The notes below the pieces were generated by a model. It had not been told where the DNA came from. It saw only the letters and a program-made list of their open reading frames with translations, and ran no database searches. Source: Flavivirga jejuensis (GTDB lineage: Bacteria > Bacteroidota > Bacteroidia > Flavobacteriales > Flavobacteriaceae). Taken from it: DNA of 64,000 bases. Of this stretch, positions 36,076-45,137 are shown one piece after another. A program made the translations under genes and the position numbers. Within the stretch, counting starts at the first letter, position 1; the number at the start of each line of letters is the position of its first letter. The stretch lies in NCBI RefSeq assembly GCF_030540765.1, contig NZ_JAUOEL010000002.1, forward strand, positions 620,001 to 684,000. The letters run 5' to 3'.

Positions 36076-37285
36076 TGCTTAAAGTCGTTGATATATTCAT
36101 TTTTATAATAGGATATATAGCAAATAGAATAGAAAGGATAATCATTGCCACGACTAACAATCCTATTTGTAAACATTCTTGCAATGGTAGTTTTTGGAGT
36201 ATGCTATACTGATAATCTGTCTCTATTATATTAAACATAAAATATAATCCTATTTTCAATACTAAAAACCCTAAAAGGTAAGCAAGAACTCCTACTGCTA
36301 ATCCTTCATAACCAATCATTCGTATTAATTGAAAATTACTAGCTCCATAGGTTCTTAAAAGTGCCAAATCAAAGGCGTATTCTTTTACCATTTTATAGAG
36401 GCTAACAAAAATTGTGATACAAGAAATAACAAGTATTATATAAGCTATCCAAGAAATTGTTTTAAGACCAACACTTGTATATTGGTATAATTTTTCTAAT
36501 TCATATTTTGGTAATGCAGCTTGCATATTGCTGTTTTCATTAATCCTTTTTGGAAGTGTTAAAAAGGCAGACGGACTTCTAAAAGAAACCAATAAAGAGG
36601 TTATTTCTTTTCCTTTCTCGTGATTTTCATAAGGTTCCAAATGACTTTCGCTTTTTTCATCTTCCTCTTCGTGGTGATGAATATCCCATATACTCTCTAA
36701 ACTGGTAACAATCAAACGGTCTATTGTTTTATTGGTAGGTTGGTATATGCCAACTATTGTTAAGTGTTCGGCATGTACATTTATATCATTTTCTACTAGC
36801 CCATGAGAACTTAGAAAAGTATCTCCAATTTTGAGTTGTAATTGCTCTGCTACAGTAGCACCTAGTATTACCTCCATCGGTTTCTTTATAATACGTCCTT
36901 TCTCTAATTTAGCATTGTAAAGCGTTGCAAAATTAGCTGTTGTGCCCACAATTTTATAGCCGCTATAATTATCGCCGTACGAAATAGGAACAGCTGTTTT
37001 TATAAAAGAGCTCTTCCCTATTTTTTTTGCATCTTCATATAAAATGTTTCCTGTTGGGTTGTCCATATGCAATACGGAAGCCAAAACTAACTGTAAGGGA
37101 CTTCCTTTAGCTCCAATAACCAAATCAATTTCTCCCAGGTTATTTTGCATTTGATATTTAAAAGAAGTTTCTAATTGCCTAATTCCTAAAAGAAGAACTA
37201 TACTTAAAGCTAATATCAATAAGCTTAAAAAAGTATATAAGGGTTTAGACCTCATATTTTTTAAACTAATTTTCCAAATATTCAT
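36065..37285 (-). CDS. ABC transporter permease (FtsX/MacB type) with His-rich loop, Zrg-like
   Basis: 406 residues: one N-terminal membrane helix (about 18-35), a large extracytoplasmic domain, and three helices in the C-terminal FtsX core (about 270-395). GEIDLVIGAKGSPLQLVLAS near 51-70 is the signature of the permease subfamily found in ZrgABCDE-type systems. The external domain has a metal-ligand-like stretch, DIHHHEEEDEKSESHLEPYE (about 201-220). It overlaps the ATPase gene by 4 bases. Zinc transport is inferred from the His-rich loop, the neighbours and the operator. Confidence 0.75.
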   Translation of the reverse strand: MNIWKISLKNMRSKPLYTFLSLLILALSIVLLLGIRQLETSFKYQMQNNLGEIDLVIGAKGSPLQLVLASVLHMDNPTGNILYEDAKKIGKSSFIKTAVPISYGDNYSGYKIVGTTANFATLYNAKLEKGRIIKKPMEVILGATVAEQLQLKIGDTFLSSHGLVENDINVHAEHLTIVGIYQPTNKTIDRLIVTSLESIWDIHHHEEEDEKSESHLEPYENHEKGKEITSLLVSFRSPSAFLTLPKRINENSNMQAALPKYELEKLYQYTSVGLKTISWIAYIILVISCITIFVSLYKMVKEYAFDLALLRTYGASNFQLIRMIGYEGLAVGVLAYLLGFLVLKIGLYFMFNIIETDYQYSILQKLPLQECLQIGLLVVAMIILSILFAIYPIIKMNISTTLSNEK

Positions 37286-37911
37286 AATGTAATTGAATTT
37301 GAAAATAATGATTTAATTCTATGGTCGTGGGTAATAACAATTAAATTGGCATTGGTAAGTTTAGCTTGCTTTATAAGTAGTTCAATAACAACGTTACAGT
37401 TTTCATCATCCAAACTAGAGGTAGGCTCATCAGCTAAAATAACTTGTGGATTATGTATAACTGCCATAGCAATACCCAAACGTTGTAATTGACCTTCACT
37501 AAGAGTGTTTATCTTACTATTTTTACAAGCACTTATATCTAATTGTTTCAATAAAAAATCTATTACAGTATTGTTTATAGATTTTCCGCTAAGAAAAAGA
37601 CGCGCTTGTAAATTCTCTACAACGCTCAAAGATTGAATGGCATGTTTTTTTTGGAATACCAATCCAATATTTCTCCCTCTAAACTTATCTAGTTTCGAAC
37701 GAGAAATTGAATGAATATCAATTTCTTCAATAACTATTTTTCCACTAGCAGGTTTTAACAAACCCGCCAAAAGATGTAAAAGTGTTGTTTTTCCAATACC
37801 CGATTTCCCTAGAATGAGTAAATTTTCTCTCTCTTTTAAAGCTATATTTGGAAAACTAAAAATGTGTTCACTTTTTTTATACTGAAATGTGAGATTATCT
37901 GTTTGTATCAC
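37282..37911 (-). CDS. ABC transporter ATP-binding protein (LolD-like)
   Basis: 209 residues. Walker A GKSGIGKTT (35-43), Q-loop FQKK, signature LSEGQ near 137, Walker B VILADEPTSSLD and the H-loop THDH near 195. It is slightly shorter than typical LolD/MacB ATPases. It powers the permease encoded just downstream with a 4-base overlap. Confidence 0.9.
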   Translation of the reverse strand: MIQTDNLTFQYKKSEHIFSFPNIALKERENLLILGKSGIGKTTLLHLLAGLLKPASGKIVIEEIDIHSISRSKLDKFRGRNIGLVFQKKHAIQSLSVVENLQARLFLSGKSINNTVIDFLLKQLDISACKNSKINTLSEGQLQRLGIAMAVIHNPQVILADEPTSSLDDENCNVVIELLIKQAKLTNANLIVITHDHRIKSLFSNSITL

Positions 37912-37962
37912 CTTGAATTTTAATATTTTTTGTGCGTTATCTAAATTCTGATTATAATTAAC

Positions 37963-38865
37963 CTAATCTATCAAAAGAATCGTTTTTAGTGTTTTTTGAA
38001 GTAAAGATGGCGTACTACCAGGTCCAATAGTTAACAGTTTAGAATCTGTTATAGGAACTCCATTAAATGGACGTATAAATACTTCGCCATCAGGCTTACG
38101 CTCAAAAAAAGTATAATCTTTTTCATTTCCTATTTTAGTACAACCTTTTACTCTAAGAATGCTTTTAGGAAGTGCTTGGCAAATATTATATATGCATTTT
38201 TGATTGGGTAAAACAGGTAAATCAATAGAACATGAAGACCAATGTGTTTTTTGATGGTCGAACTTTTTTACTGTGTTTTTAGATGATAACAGTTCTGGGA
38301 GCAATAAAACATCCAAACGATTCATCGTTACTATTTTAGCTATTGGATTCACACTTTTTAATTTATTAATAACTAGAGCTTTTCTATTTTCATTTACCTT
38401 TTCAAGATGTGTTAAAACCAATAGTGAAGACACCTGAATTTGGTTAGCCTCAAGTTCATTATGTTCCCTTCGATTTTGCCAATTTTTAACGTCTACTACA
38501 GAAATTTGAATTGGAGGTAAAAATCTATCATTTATTCCAACACCTAAAAATTCCATTAAAGAGCATGCATCCGATGTTCCGTTAGCTTCAATTAACGTAA
38601 TTCCATTTTCTCTTTCTGGAATTCTGTTTACCGTATTTCTTAGTTCAACAATACCACTACAACAAATACAACTACCACTTAAAGGTTTAATATTATTTCG
38701 TTTAATATGTTTAGAAAATTGTTGGGCATCCATATTTGCATTTTCATAATCATTAAGAATAACAAAAGGCTTCCATCCATTATTAGAAAAATTTTCTATT
38801 AAATACTTTAATAATGTTGTTTTACCTGCCCCTAAAAACCCTACAACAGTTATAATAGCTTCCAT
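37963..38865 (-). CDS. COG0523 GTPase (CobW/ZigA-type zinc metallochaperone)
   Basis: 300 residues. G1 motif GFLGAGKTT (9-17), metal motif CICC (Cys66, Cys68, Cys69), and a C-terminal CobW_C-like domain (about 215-300). COG0523 proteins insert or traffic metals; those controlled by Zur serve under zinc shortage. The usual GCxCC reads SCICC here, which still gives the three cysteines. Position between folE and the ABC transporter, behind a Zur-type operator, supports a zinc role, and the FolE encoded next to it is a possible client. Confidence 0.88.
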   Translation of the reverse strand: MEAIITVVGFLGAGKTTLLKYLIENFSNNGWKPFVILNDYENANMDAQQFSKHIKRNNIKPLSGSCICCSGIVELRNTVNRIPERENGITLIEANGTSDACSLMEFLGVGINDRFLPPIQISVVDVKNWQNRREHNELEANQIQVSSLLVLTHLEKVNENRKALVINKLKSVNPIAKIVTMNRLDVLLLPELLSSKNTVKKFDHQKTHWSSCSIDLPVLPNQKCIYNICQALPKSILRVKGCTKIGNEKDYTFFERKPDGEVFIRPFNGVPITDSKLLTIGPGSTPSLLQKTLKTILLID

Positions 38866-38923
38866 ATTTTTTTGATACTTTAAAGTCTTTAAATTTGTTT
38901 CTTTATATGGAGCAACATTATCT

Positions 38924-39595
38924 TTAAAGTGTTTGCTGACTTACAATATTCAAAAATTCCTTTCGGGTTGATTTATTTGAAAAACAACCTCCATATTCTA
39001 AAGTGGTAGTAAAGCTGTTTTTGTCTTTTATTCCTCTTGAAGAAACACAAAGATGCTTGGCATTAATTACTACAATCACATCCTTTGTTTCTAATACAGT
39101 TTGTAAATCATTTAAAATTTGAAGAGCTAACCTTTCTTGAACCTGTGGACGGTGTGAATAGTAATCTACTAAACGATTAATTTTAGACAGTCCAATTACT
39201 TTTTTTGTTGGAATATAACCTACATGTGCATGTCCAACAATAGGTAAAAAATGGTGCTCACAAGTTGAATCGATAGTTATATTCTGTTCTACAAGCATTT
39301 TATTGTAATCATACTTATTTTCAAATGTTGAAAGTTTTGGTTTATTGGCTAGATTTAGTCCGTAAAACAGTTCTTTTACATACATTTTAGCAAAACGATA
39401 TGGAGTCCCAGATAAACTATCATCTGTTAAATCGAGACCCATTTCCTGCATTATCATTTTAAAATGATGCTGTATATTCTTGATTTTTTCATCATCTGAT
39501 TTATCAAAGGCATCAGCTCGTAAAGGAGTTTCTATATTTGCAGAAAAATGGTTATCTCCCTCTATTTCAATCTTTTCTTTATCTTTCATTTGCAC
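38924..39595 (-). CDS. folE: GTP cyclohydrolase I (type IA, zinc-dependent)
   Basis: 223 residues. Converts GTP to 7,8-dihydroneopterin triphosphate, the first step of folate and pterin synthesis. The zinc ligands are intact: Cys112 and His115 in TCEHHF and Cys183 in HLCVSSRG, spaced exactly as in the E. coli enzyme. KKVIGLSKINRLVDYYSHRP is the substrate-binding segment. The start overlaps the merC-like gene by 17 bases. It is odd that a zinc-starvation operon carries the zinc-requiring FolE rather than the zinc-independent FolE2; a dedicated metallochaperone would resolve this. Confidence 0.93.
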   Translation of the reverse strand: MQMKDKEKIEIEGDNHFSANIETPLRADAFDKSDDEKIKNIQHHFKMIMQEMGLDLTDDSLSGTPYRFAKMYVKELFYGLNLANKPKLSTFENKYDYNKMLVEQNITIDSTCEHHFLPIVGHAHVGYIPTKKVIGLSKINRLVDYYSHRPQVQERLALQILNDLQTVLETKDVIVVINAKHLCVSSRGIKDKNSFTTTLEYGGCFSNKSTRKEFLNIVSQQTL

Positions 39596-39983
39596 AGCAT
39601 TTATTCAAATTACATTGGCAATATTTTTTATTGTATAGATGTAATATTATTAATGCTAATGCTGGAAAATATATAAAATATTCATGTAAAGGATACCATG
39701 CCGTTTTTTCGTTGATTATAATAAAAAACAATAAAGACCAACTTAACCATAAAGAAGGTTTTATCCATTTTTTTGAAGTTGTTTGTGTAGAACGATAAAT
39801 GGCAAAAAAAGAAATTATTAAGAAAAAATAATCTATAAATTTCCACCAAGTAGGTGTCGCGCTACAACATGTTATAGAACAACTTTGTACTATAAAAATA
39901 AACGGAGTAACAATACAGTGTATAAGACAAAGAGTACTTGCTATGGCTCCTATATTATCTGGTTTTTGGTTTGTGAGTATCAT
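39579..39983 (-). CDS. MerC-domain membrane protein
   Basis: 134 residues and four hydrophobic segments. ASTLCLIHCIVTPFIFIV (about 15-32) is the MerC metal-site signature, followed by further cysteines in QSCSITCCSA and YCQCNLNKCC at the C-terminus. MerC proteins move Hg2+ in mer operons, but chromosomal copies beside COG0523 and folE genes are linked with zinc. It is the first gene of its operon; the start codon is 14 bp from a palindrome that covers the -7 element. Confidence 0.85.
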   Translation of the reverse strand: MILTNQKPDNIGAIASTLCLIHCIVTPFIFIVQSCSITCCSATPTWWKFIDYFFLIISFFAIYRSTQTTSKKWIKPSLWLSWSLLFFIIINEKTAWYPLHEYFIYFPALALIILHLYNKKYCQCNLNKCCANER

Positions 39984-39996
39984 TTAATTGTATTAA

Positions 39997-40011
39997 TGCA
40001 ACTGAGTTGCA
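39997..40011 (-). promoter_or_regulatory. Zur-type operator 1, covering the -7 element
   Basis: TGCAAC-TGA-GTTGCA is a perfect 6+6 inverted repeat. Its right end overlaps the -7 box TATATTTG (minus strand, 40010-40017). Binding here would occlude the promoter of the merC-like operon. Confidence 0.7.
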
Positions 40012-40040
40012 AATATAAAAAATTACGATTGTTAATGCAA
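40010..40040 (-). promoter_or_regulatory. Promoter of the merC-folE-COG0523-ABC operon
   Basis: On the minus strand, TTG (40038-40040), a 20-bp spacer and TATATTTG (40010-40017) match the Bacteroidota consensus fully. Both elements are embedded in palindromic operators. Confidence 0.75.
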
Positions 40041-40050
40041 CATTGTAGCA
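40036..40050 (-). promoter_or_regulatory. Zur-type operator 2, covering the -33 element
   Basis: TGCAAC-ATT-GTAGCA, with one mismatched pair, extended by TAA and TTA arms to 40033-40053. It contains the -33 TTG of the same promoter. Its centre lies 39 bp, nearly four helical turns, from operator 1. Confidence 0.65.
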
Positions 40051-40189
40051 TTAGTTAATTTTGTTTTTTAATCAAAAAAATCATTAACCCGGTGTAAATA
40101 AAAAAGAAAAAATAACACCTATAATCTTAACAAACAACATGTTAAATATTTTGCATTAATAATTAATTAGTGAATTTAGAGTAAACTAT

Positions 40190-40223
40190 AAAAAACAGTG
40201 CCAGCTAATGATTTCTGGTACTG
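40190..40223 (-). terminator. Terminator of the TonB receptor-lipoprotein operon
   Basis: CAGTGCCAG (40196-40204) pairs with CTGGTACTG (40215-40223) with one G-T pair. On the minus strand it is followed by six T residues (40190-40195). It lies about 95 bp after the last lipoprotein gene. Confidence 0.8.
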
Positions 40224-40314
40224 CCATCAAAAAAAACATCAAAAAACATCAAAAAATGAACCCAAATTCAAAAGAATGATGTAGACTAAGAGCATATACT
40301 TTTATAATTTTTAT

Positions 40315-40794
40315 TTATTCAATAATTTTTATATCAATTGATGTTCTAGATTGCCAACCAGTCTGATCCGTTACGGAATAAGCGCAATGATAATCCCCAG
40401 CATCTATATCATCAGGTATTGTTATAGGAATATTAATTTCATAGCTCGTCAATTCATTTGCAATGGAATAATTTTCTATAAAAATTAATGGGTTTATAGC
40501 TTGTTTTATAGGAGCTAAATCACACTCGGTTACTTGGTCATCATGCGTATGATGGTCAAAATTATTGTGAATATCTATACTATAGGAAGCTAATGCCTTA
40601 TTATCGGTGACCTTAGCTCTAAAATTATAAGTTTCTCCTTTTGCAAGTAGCACACAGCCTTGTGGAAATCCTTCGTTGTAATTAACAGTAATGCTGGGTT
40701 TTTCTTCATCCTTATCCATACTACCATCACTCGAACATGAAGTTATTAGCAGTATGGACAACATAAAGAAATAATATTTTGATGTAAGTTTCAT
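40315..40794 (-). CDS. DUF4625-type lipoprotein with His/Asp cluster
   Basis: 159 residues, lipobox Cys20 (LLITSC). An Ig-like beta domain contains DIHNNFDHHTHDDQ (about 74-87), a dense histidine/aspartate patch that looks like a metal site, and DAGDYHCAYSVTDQTGWQS near 131-149. It is the last of three lipoprotein genes after the ZnuD-like receptor. A periplasmic or surface metal-binding role, handing metal to the receptor or the Zrg-like ABC system, is inferred from histidine content and context. Confidence 0.7.
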   Translation of the reverse strand: MKLTSKYYFFMLSILLITSCSSDGSMDKDEEKPSITVNYNEGFPQGCVLLAKGETYNFRAKVTDNKALASYSIDIHNNFDHHTHDDQVTECDLAPIKQAINPLIFIENYSIANELTSYEINIPITIPDDIDAGDYHCAYSVTDQTGWQSRTSIDIKIIE

Positions 40795-40851
40795 TTTTTA
40801 ACATTTAGAACCGCATAACATAATGACGCTATGCGGTATAATTATTTTTTA

Positions 40852-41625
40852 TTATGCTGTAACATCTATATGCGTTTCATATTCTTTGGTATTTCCATCT
40901 TCATCTTCTACTGTAAAGATGATATGATATTCTCCAGCTGGTGCAGTAACAGGAACATCAATATGTTCATGGAATTCTACCTCGGTTTGTTCGTGGTAGC
41001 CATCTTCAAACTCTTCTTCATAATCCCACTCTACCTCTCCACTACCTGGAGTAACGCCATCTGCATGTACATCAACGGTTATATTATGGATACCATTCAC
41101 TGCATTTATCATAAATTCTGTATGAAAATCATCTCCCCTAACAACAGCAGTATCTATAGAAATATCACTTAGAGTAATAAAGTCTAGAATCTGAATGTGT
41201 TCTTCTACTTCCGTGCTATTTCCGAGTTTATCAGTTACGGTTAACTCAATATGGTACTCACCTGCAGGTATATTGGCTGGAATATCTATATGTTCATGAA
41301 ATGTTGGGTTAATGGCGAGATACTTGCTATCTGTAAATACCTGTTCAAAATCCCAATCAATCTCACCATCTCCTGGAGTTAAATCATGTGCACGAATGGA
41401 AAGCGTGATACTACTTACTGTTGCTTCAGAATTAATTTCTGCTTCTAAATGAATATCCGATCCCTTATAGGCAACCTGATCTGTGGAATGAGTACTTCCT
41501 TCTCCATATTCAAAATTAGAGATTACGGGTGCATTGACTAAAGGACTGTCATCATCACTACTACAAGAGTGCAAAAAGAGTCCTAGAAAAGTAATAATTG
41601 CTAAAAATTTAAAATTTGTTTTCAT
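40852..41625 (-). CDS. Lipoprotein with two DUF4625 domains
   Basis: 257 residues, lipobox near Cys21 (LFLHSC). Two DUF4625 units (about 35-145 and 150-257) each end with the motif FHEHIDxPxxxPAGEYHI, and each has a second His-containing strand (RAHDLTPGDGEIDWDFE; VHADGVTPGSGEVEWDYE). The repeated HEH and EYH groups are plausible metal ligands. The signal-peptide coding stretch is almost the same as that of the next gene upstream, showing a duplication. Confidence 0.75.
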   Translation of the reverse strand: MKTNFKFLAIITFLGLFLHSCSSDDDSPLVNAPVISNFEYGEGSTHSTDQVAYKGSDIHLEAEINSEATVSSITLSIRAHDLTPGDGEIDWDFEQVFTDSKYLAINPTFHEHIDIPANIPAGEYHIELTVTDKLGNSTEVEEHIQILDFITLSDISIDTAVVRGDDFHTEFMINAVNGIHNITVDVHADGVTPGSGEVEWDYEEEFEDGYHEQTEVEFHEHIDVPVTAPAGEYHIIFTVEDEDGNTKEYETHIDVTA

Positions 41626-41651
41626 AATATTTGTTGAGTTAAATTCATTAT

Positions 41652-42482
41652 TTAATTTACTATACTAAATGGGATAGATAGTTTTACTGCTTCATTTCCC
41701 CCTGATTCTTTTACATATATATTTAACCAATAATCTCCAAGAGGGGAATCGGGATTAATTTCTAAAGGAGAATTAATATTTGGAATACTTTGATTTTCGT
41801 AGAGATTTGTTGGCAATACTACTATTGTGTTATCCCATGCTCCAACTGCTACATTTTGTCCTTCTCGCCATTCTTCGAACCATAGTTCATATTTTACTTC
41901 GCTAACAGTATTGCTTCCAGCATCATATTTAAATTTAACATCTAGTGCATCACTTCCAGTTTTTACTTCATTGTTAGTACCAATTTCTACTTCTGAAAAC
42001 TTTTTAACGATTTCAAATTGTTTTGTGATAATACTTTCAGAGTTATCTTCTTCGACTATTGTAACTTTTAAACTATACATGCCTTCCGCAGGTCTTACCT
42101 TTGGAAAAATTTCATTTTCGGGATCAAAAAGCACATGATAATGTATATGTGGATTTAACTGTCCCACATAATAATCTTCTGGAATCAAATGATTAGAAAC
42201 TTGCCATTTTGCTTCTCCTGTATTTGGTTCTTCCACATTTATAGGATTAATATCATAATAAATTTTTGTTACCTTACTCCCTCCCGTATAATCAAATTGG
42301 GTATGTAAGTCTGGATTAAATTGTGGAACTTTAAAATCGGTATTTCCTATTTCAATATTTTCAAATCTTTCTGGATTCTTATCTGCGTTCAAGTCGGTAG
42401 CACTATCATCATCACTACTACAAGAGTGTAAAAAGAGCCCGAGAAAAGCGATAATCGTTAAAAATTTAAAATTTGTTTTCAT
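41652..42482 (-). CDS. Lipoprotein of the metal-uptake operon, related to DUF4625 proteins
   Basis: 276 residues from the ATG at 42482, chosen over one 15 bases upstream because MKTNFKFLTIIAFLGLFLHS then matches the start of the neighbouring lipoprotein. The mature part has two beta-rich units; YVGQLNPHIHYHVLFDPENE (about 125-144) is a His-rich strand in the place of the HEH motif of its neighbours, and GMYSLKVTIVEED resembles their PAGEYHI strand. The second unit lacks the histidines. It lies 45 bp after the receptor gene. Probably metal-binding, by context. Confidence 0.65.
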   Translation of the reverse strand: MKTNFKFLTIIAFLGLFLHSCSSDDDSATDLNADKNPERFENIEIGNTDFKVPQFNPDLHTQFDYTGGSKVTKIYYDINPINVEEPNTGEAKWQVSNHLIPEDYYVGQLNPHIHYHVLFDPENEIFPKVRPAEGMYSLKVTIVEEDNSESIITKQFEIVKKFSEVEIGTNNEVKTGSDALDVKFKYDAGSNTVSEVKYELWFEEWREGQNVAVGAWDNTIVVLPTNLYENQSIPNINSPLEINPDSPLGDYWLNIYVKESGGNEAVKLSIPFSIVN

Positions 42483-42526
42483 TCTGGTTGTTTTCATTTG
42501 ATTTAATTTTAATTGTTTTTTATTTA

Positions 42527-44896
42527 TTAAAAAGGGATTGTTAATGATATTGATAAGTTTCTGCCAGCTTCAGGTACATCTATTAACCTGTAAAAACTGG
42601 TATGGTCGAAATATTTAGTGTTGAATACATTATTCAGCTTCACACGCATTTCAACGGGTAGATTATTTTTAAATAAATCCATTTCTGTTAAAAGAGATAT
42701 ATTTAATACTTGATAACCACCTGTTTTTTCTTCTGGAGGTACAATTTCATTTTGTGCTGCTGTAATTCTATAGTCAGCAATAAATTGTGGTTTATCAAAA
42801 AAGAACATTTTTTTAAACTGATAATTGGCAGAAAACAGCCCTGATAATGGCGGTGAAAAAGGGATTGTAAACCCCTCTTTAGCTCCGCTGGTTTGTTTAG
42901 AGTACACGTATTCAGCAGACGCATTTAGCTGTAAATTGTTGAAAAGAGTGGCACTTGCACTTATTTCTGCTCCAAACCTAAAAACCTTAGCTTGTGTATA
43001 TTCATATATCTGTAAGGTTTCATAATAATTTGAAGTAGGGTTCAAATAAATATAATTGTCAAAAAGATTTACAAAAGGACTAATACCCATTGAGAACTGT
43101 TTTACTGTATGCTCTATATCAATATCCAATTGATACGATTCTTCAGGATCTAAATCAAGATTTCCTTTTTCATAGCGGTACATGTGGTAATTAACGCCAT
43201 CTGAAGCCAATTCGTTGGCCAATGGCATTCTAAAACTTTTACCAAAATTTAGTTTATAAGTCGTGTTTTTTCTAATGTAACTAAGGCCTGCTGAAGCGTT
43301 GATATTTCCAAAACCCAAGGTTTTATTCTGAGCTCTTTGTAAATTAACATAAGACGTGGAGCCATCATTATTATTTATAGTGGATGGAAACCAATCGTAA
43401 TACGATTTGGTATCCACTAATCCGTAGTCATAACGTATACCAGCTAAAAAATGGAAATCAGAGAAAATCTCAAATTGGTCATAAACAAACGCTCCTACAC
43501 TAAATCGGTTATATTCTGGAATTAAAAACCCCCATCCGTCTATGTTATTATCTTGAAATTCTACATTTACCCCAGCAACAATGTTATGCTGATCATTCGG
43601 TTTAAAAGCATCTCTCATATTTAGAGCGTAGGTATTTTTATTAAATTCCCGCTCTTTGCTATCCAACGGTTTTGGCATATAGCCATGAGGAACAGGTTCT
43701 GAATGTTCTTCTCTGTGATTATTTTGAAAACCCAAATCAAAATGCAAAGTATGTTTACCCATGATTACCGAAGTATTATTGGTAATTTTAAAATGGTTCA
43801 CTTTATGAAAAGGAAGGTCGATATCTCTATTAGAACTATCGTAATCAATACTAGAAGTTCTAACTTCCAAACCGTGGGCATTGGCAAAAAAACCGTTTTT
43901 GGCATTCACATTACTAAAAAAAGTTTCCGATGTTATATGATCTGAAACATAGCCAATACTAAAGTTAACATTGGCTTCTTTTCCTGCGGTATTCCTTAAA
44001 TTATTATTATGTAATTCAAAAATGTAATTCTCGTAATTAATTTTTTCCGTAGGCACTTTATAATCTCCATACTCTCTATAAGTCAGACGCCCACGATAAA
44101 ACCATTTCTCCTTTCTTGTTTCAATAGCCGCAGAAACACCTAATAGATTATTATTCGTTTCTCCCAGAACATTTACTTCTCCATTGAGAGCGTTTTGTAA
44201 CGGTATTTTATTAGGTTGAATATCTACAACACCTGCAATGGCATCAGAACCATAAACCAAAGATGCTGGCCCTTTTATAATTTGTATATTTTCAATACCA
44301 TACTGGTCTATTTCTAGACCATGGTCATTGCCCCATTGTTGTGCTTCGTGTTTTATACCATTTTGAACAACGACAACTCTATTAAATCCTAAACCTCTAA
44401 TAACGGGCTTAGATTGCCCCGAACCAATATTGATTGTACTTACTCCAGGAATTTTACTCAGGGTCTGCATAAGACTGTTTTCTCTATTTTTATCAAGAAA
44501 TTCTTTAGAAACTGTATGAGAAACTATAGGTGTTTCTTTAGCTATTCTTTGTTTTGATTTGCTATGTACTTCAATTTCCTCAAGAGCCGTGGAAGATTCA
44601 TGTAACAAGACTTGTACTGTTTCCATTTTTGACCGCACAATGATGCTAACTTTTTGGGGTGCATAACCTATATGGGATATGGTAAAAGCATAAGTATTTT
44701 CTACTAAATTTTTTATGGTAAAAGCACCTGTTGCCGATGAAATTGAAAAGAGACCTTTGCCTATAATATTAGCTCCCTCTATAGGTTGTAAGGTCTGGGC
44801 ATCTATCACAATCCCTTTTATTTGAAAAGAATCTTGCGAAAACACCATAGAGCCTAGGCTAAAACATAGCCATACACTCAGTATTTTTTGAAACAT
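42527..44896 (-). CDS. TonB-dependent outer-membrane receptor, ZnuD-like
   Basis: About 789 residues from ATG 44896 (MFQKILSVWLCFSLGSMVFS), which starts the signal peptide; an earlier in-frame codon at 44923 is less likely. A carboxypeptidase-like domain (about 25-100) precedes the plug (KIPGVSTINIGSGQSKPVIR, NGIKHEAQQWGNDHGLEIDQ, KGPASLVYGSDAIAGVVDI) and a 22-strand-type barrel ending SISLTIPF. It has no STN domain and no SusD partner. The plug motif and external histidine-rich loops (for example NNHREEHSEPVPHGYMPK) resemble ZnuD-type zinc receptors. It lies in an operon behind a Zur-type operator. Confidence 0.85.
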   Translation of the reverse strand: MFQKILSVWLCFSLGSMVFSQDSFQIKGIVIDAQTLQPIEGANIIGKGLFSISSATGAFTIKNLVENTYAFTISHIGYAPQKVSIIVRSKMETVQVLLHESSTALEEIEVHSKSKQRIAKETPIVSHTVSKEFLDKNRENSLMQTLSKIPGVSTINIGSGQSKPVIRGLGFNRVVVVQNGIKHEAQQWGNDHGLEIDQYGIENIQIIKGPASLVYGSDAIAGVVDIQPNKIPLQNALNGEVNVLGETNNNLLGVSAAIETRKEKWFYRGRLTYREYGDYKVPTEKINYENYIFELHNNNLRNTAGKEANVNFSIGYVSDHITSETFFSNVNAKNGFFANAHGLEVRTSSIDYDSSNRDIDLPFHKVNHFKITNNTSVIMGKHTLHFDLGFQNNHREEHSEPVPHGYMPKPLDSKEREFNKNTYALNMRDAFKPNDQHNIVAGVNVEFQDNNIDGWGFLIPEYNRFSVGAFVYDQFEIFSDFHFLAGIRYDYGLVDTKSYYDWFPSTINNNDGSTSYVNLQRAQNKTLGFGNINASAGLSYIRKNTTYKLNFGKSFRMPLANELASDGVNYHMYRYEKGNLDLDPEESYQLDIDIEHTVKQFSMGISPFVNLFDNYIYLNPTSNYYETLQIYEYTQAKVFRFGAEISASATLFNNLQLNASAEYVYSKQTSGAKEGFTIPFSPPLSGLFSANYQFKKMFFFDKPQFIADYRITAAQNEIVPPEEKTGGYQVLNISLLTEMDLFKNNLPVEMRVKLNNVFNTKYFDHTSFYRLIDVPEAGRNLSISLTIPF

Positions 44897-45137
44897 AATT
44901 GAAATACTATAAGATTTGAACAATTGTCCCAGAAAAAGGACTATGGTAAAACCTATACATAAATTTATATGAGACTAAACTCAAGAACTAGTTTGTCTTA
45001 TTGCTTTAATGATTAACAACTAGCTGTGTTAAGTTTATTAATGAACAGAATATCAATTTATATTAATTCGTTTAGAACAACTTAATACTTAAACGTTAAA
45101 ACTGGTCAAACTCTTAAATAAAATGTACAAGGAAAAT

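Larger units (their letters stand above)
39984..40314. other. 331-bp intergenic region: operon promoter and opposing terminator
   Basis: The left third holds the promoter and two operators of the merC-like operon, reading left. The right part holds the terminator of the upstream lipoprotein operon. Nothing else was recognised. Confidence 0.6.

Noticed and set aside
40831-41172. 113-codon plus-strand frame antisense to the DUF4625 gene
   Set aside because: Fully inside the better supported 40852-41625 gene and made mainly of Phe/Ile/Tyr runs typical of antisense reading.
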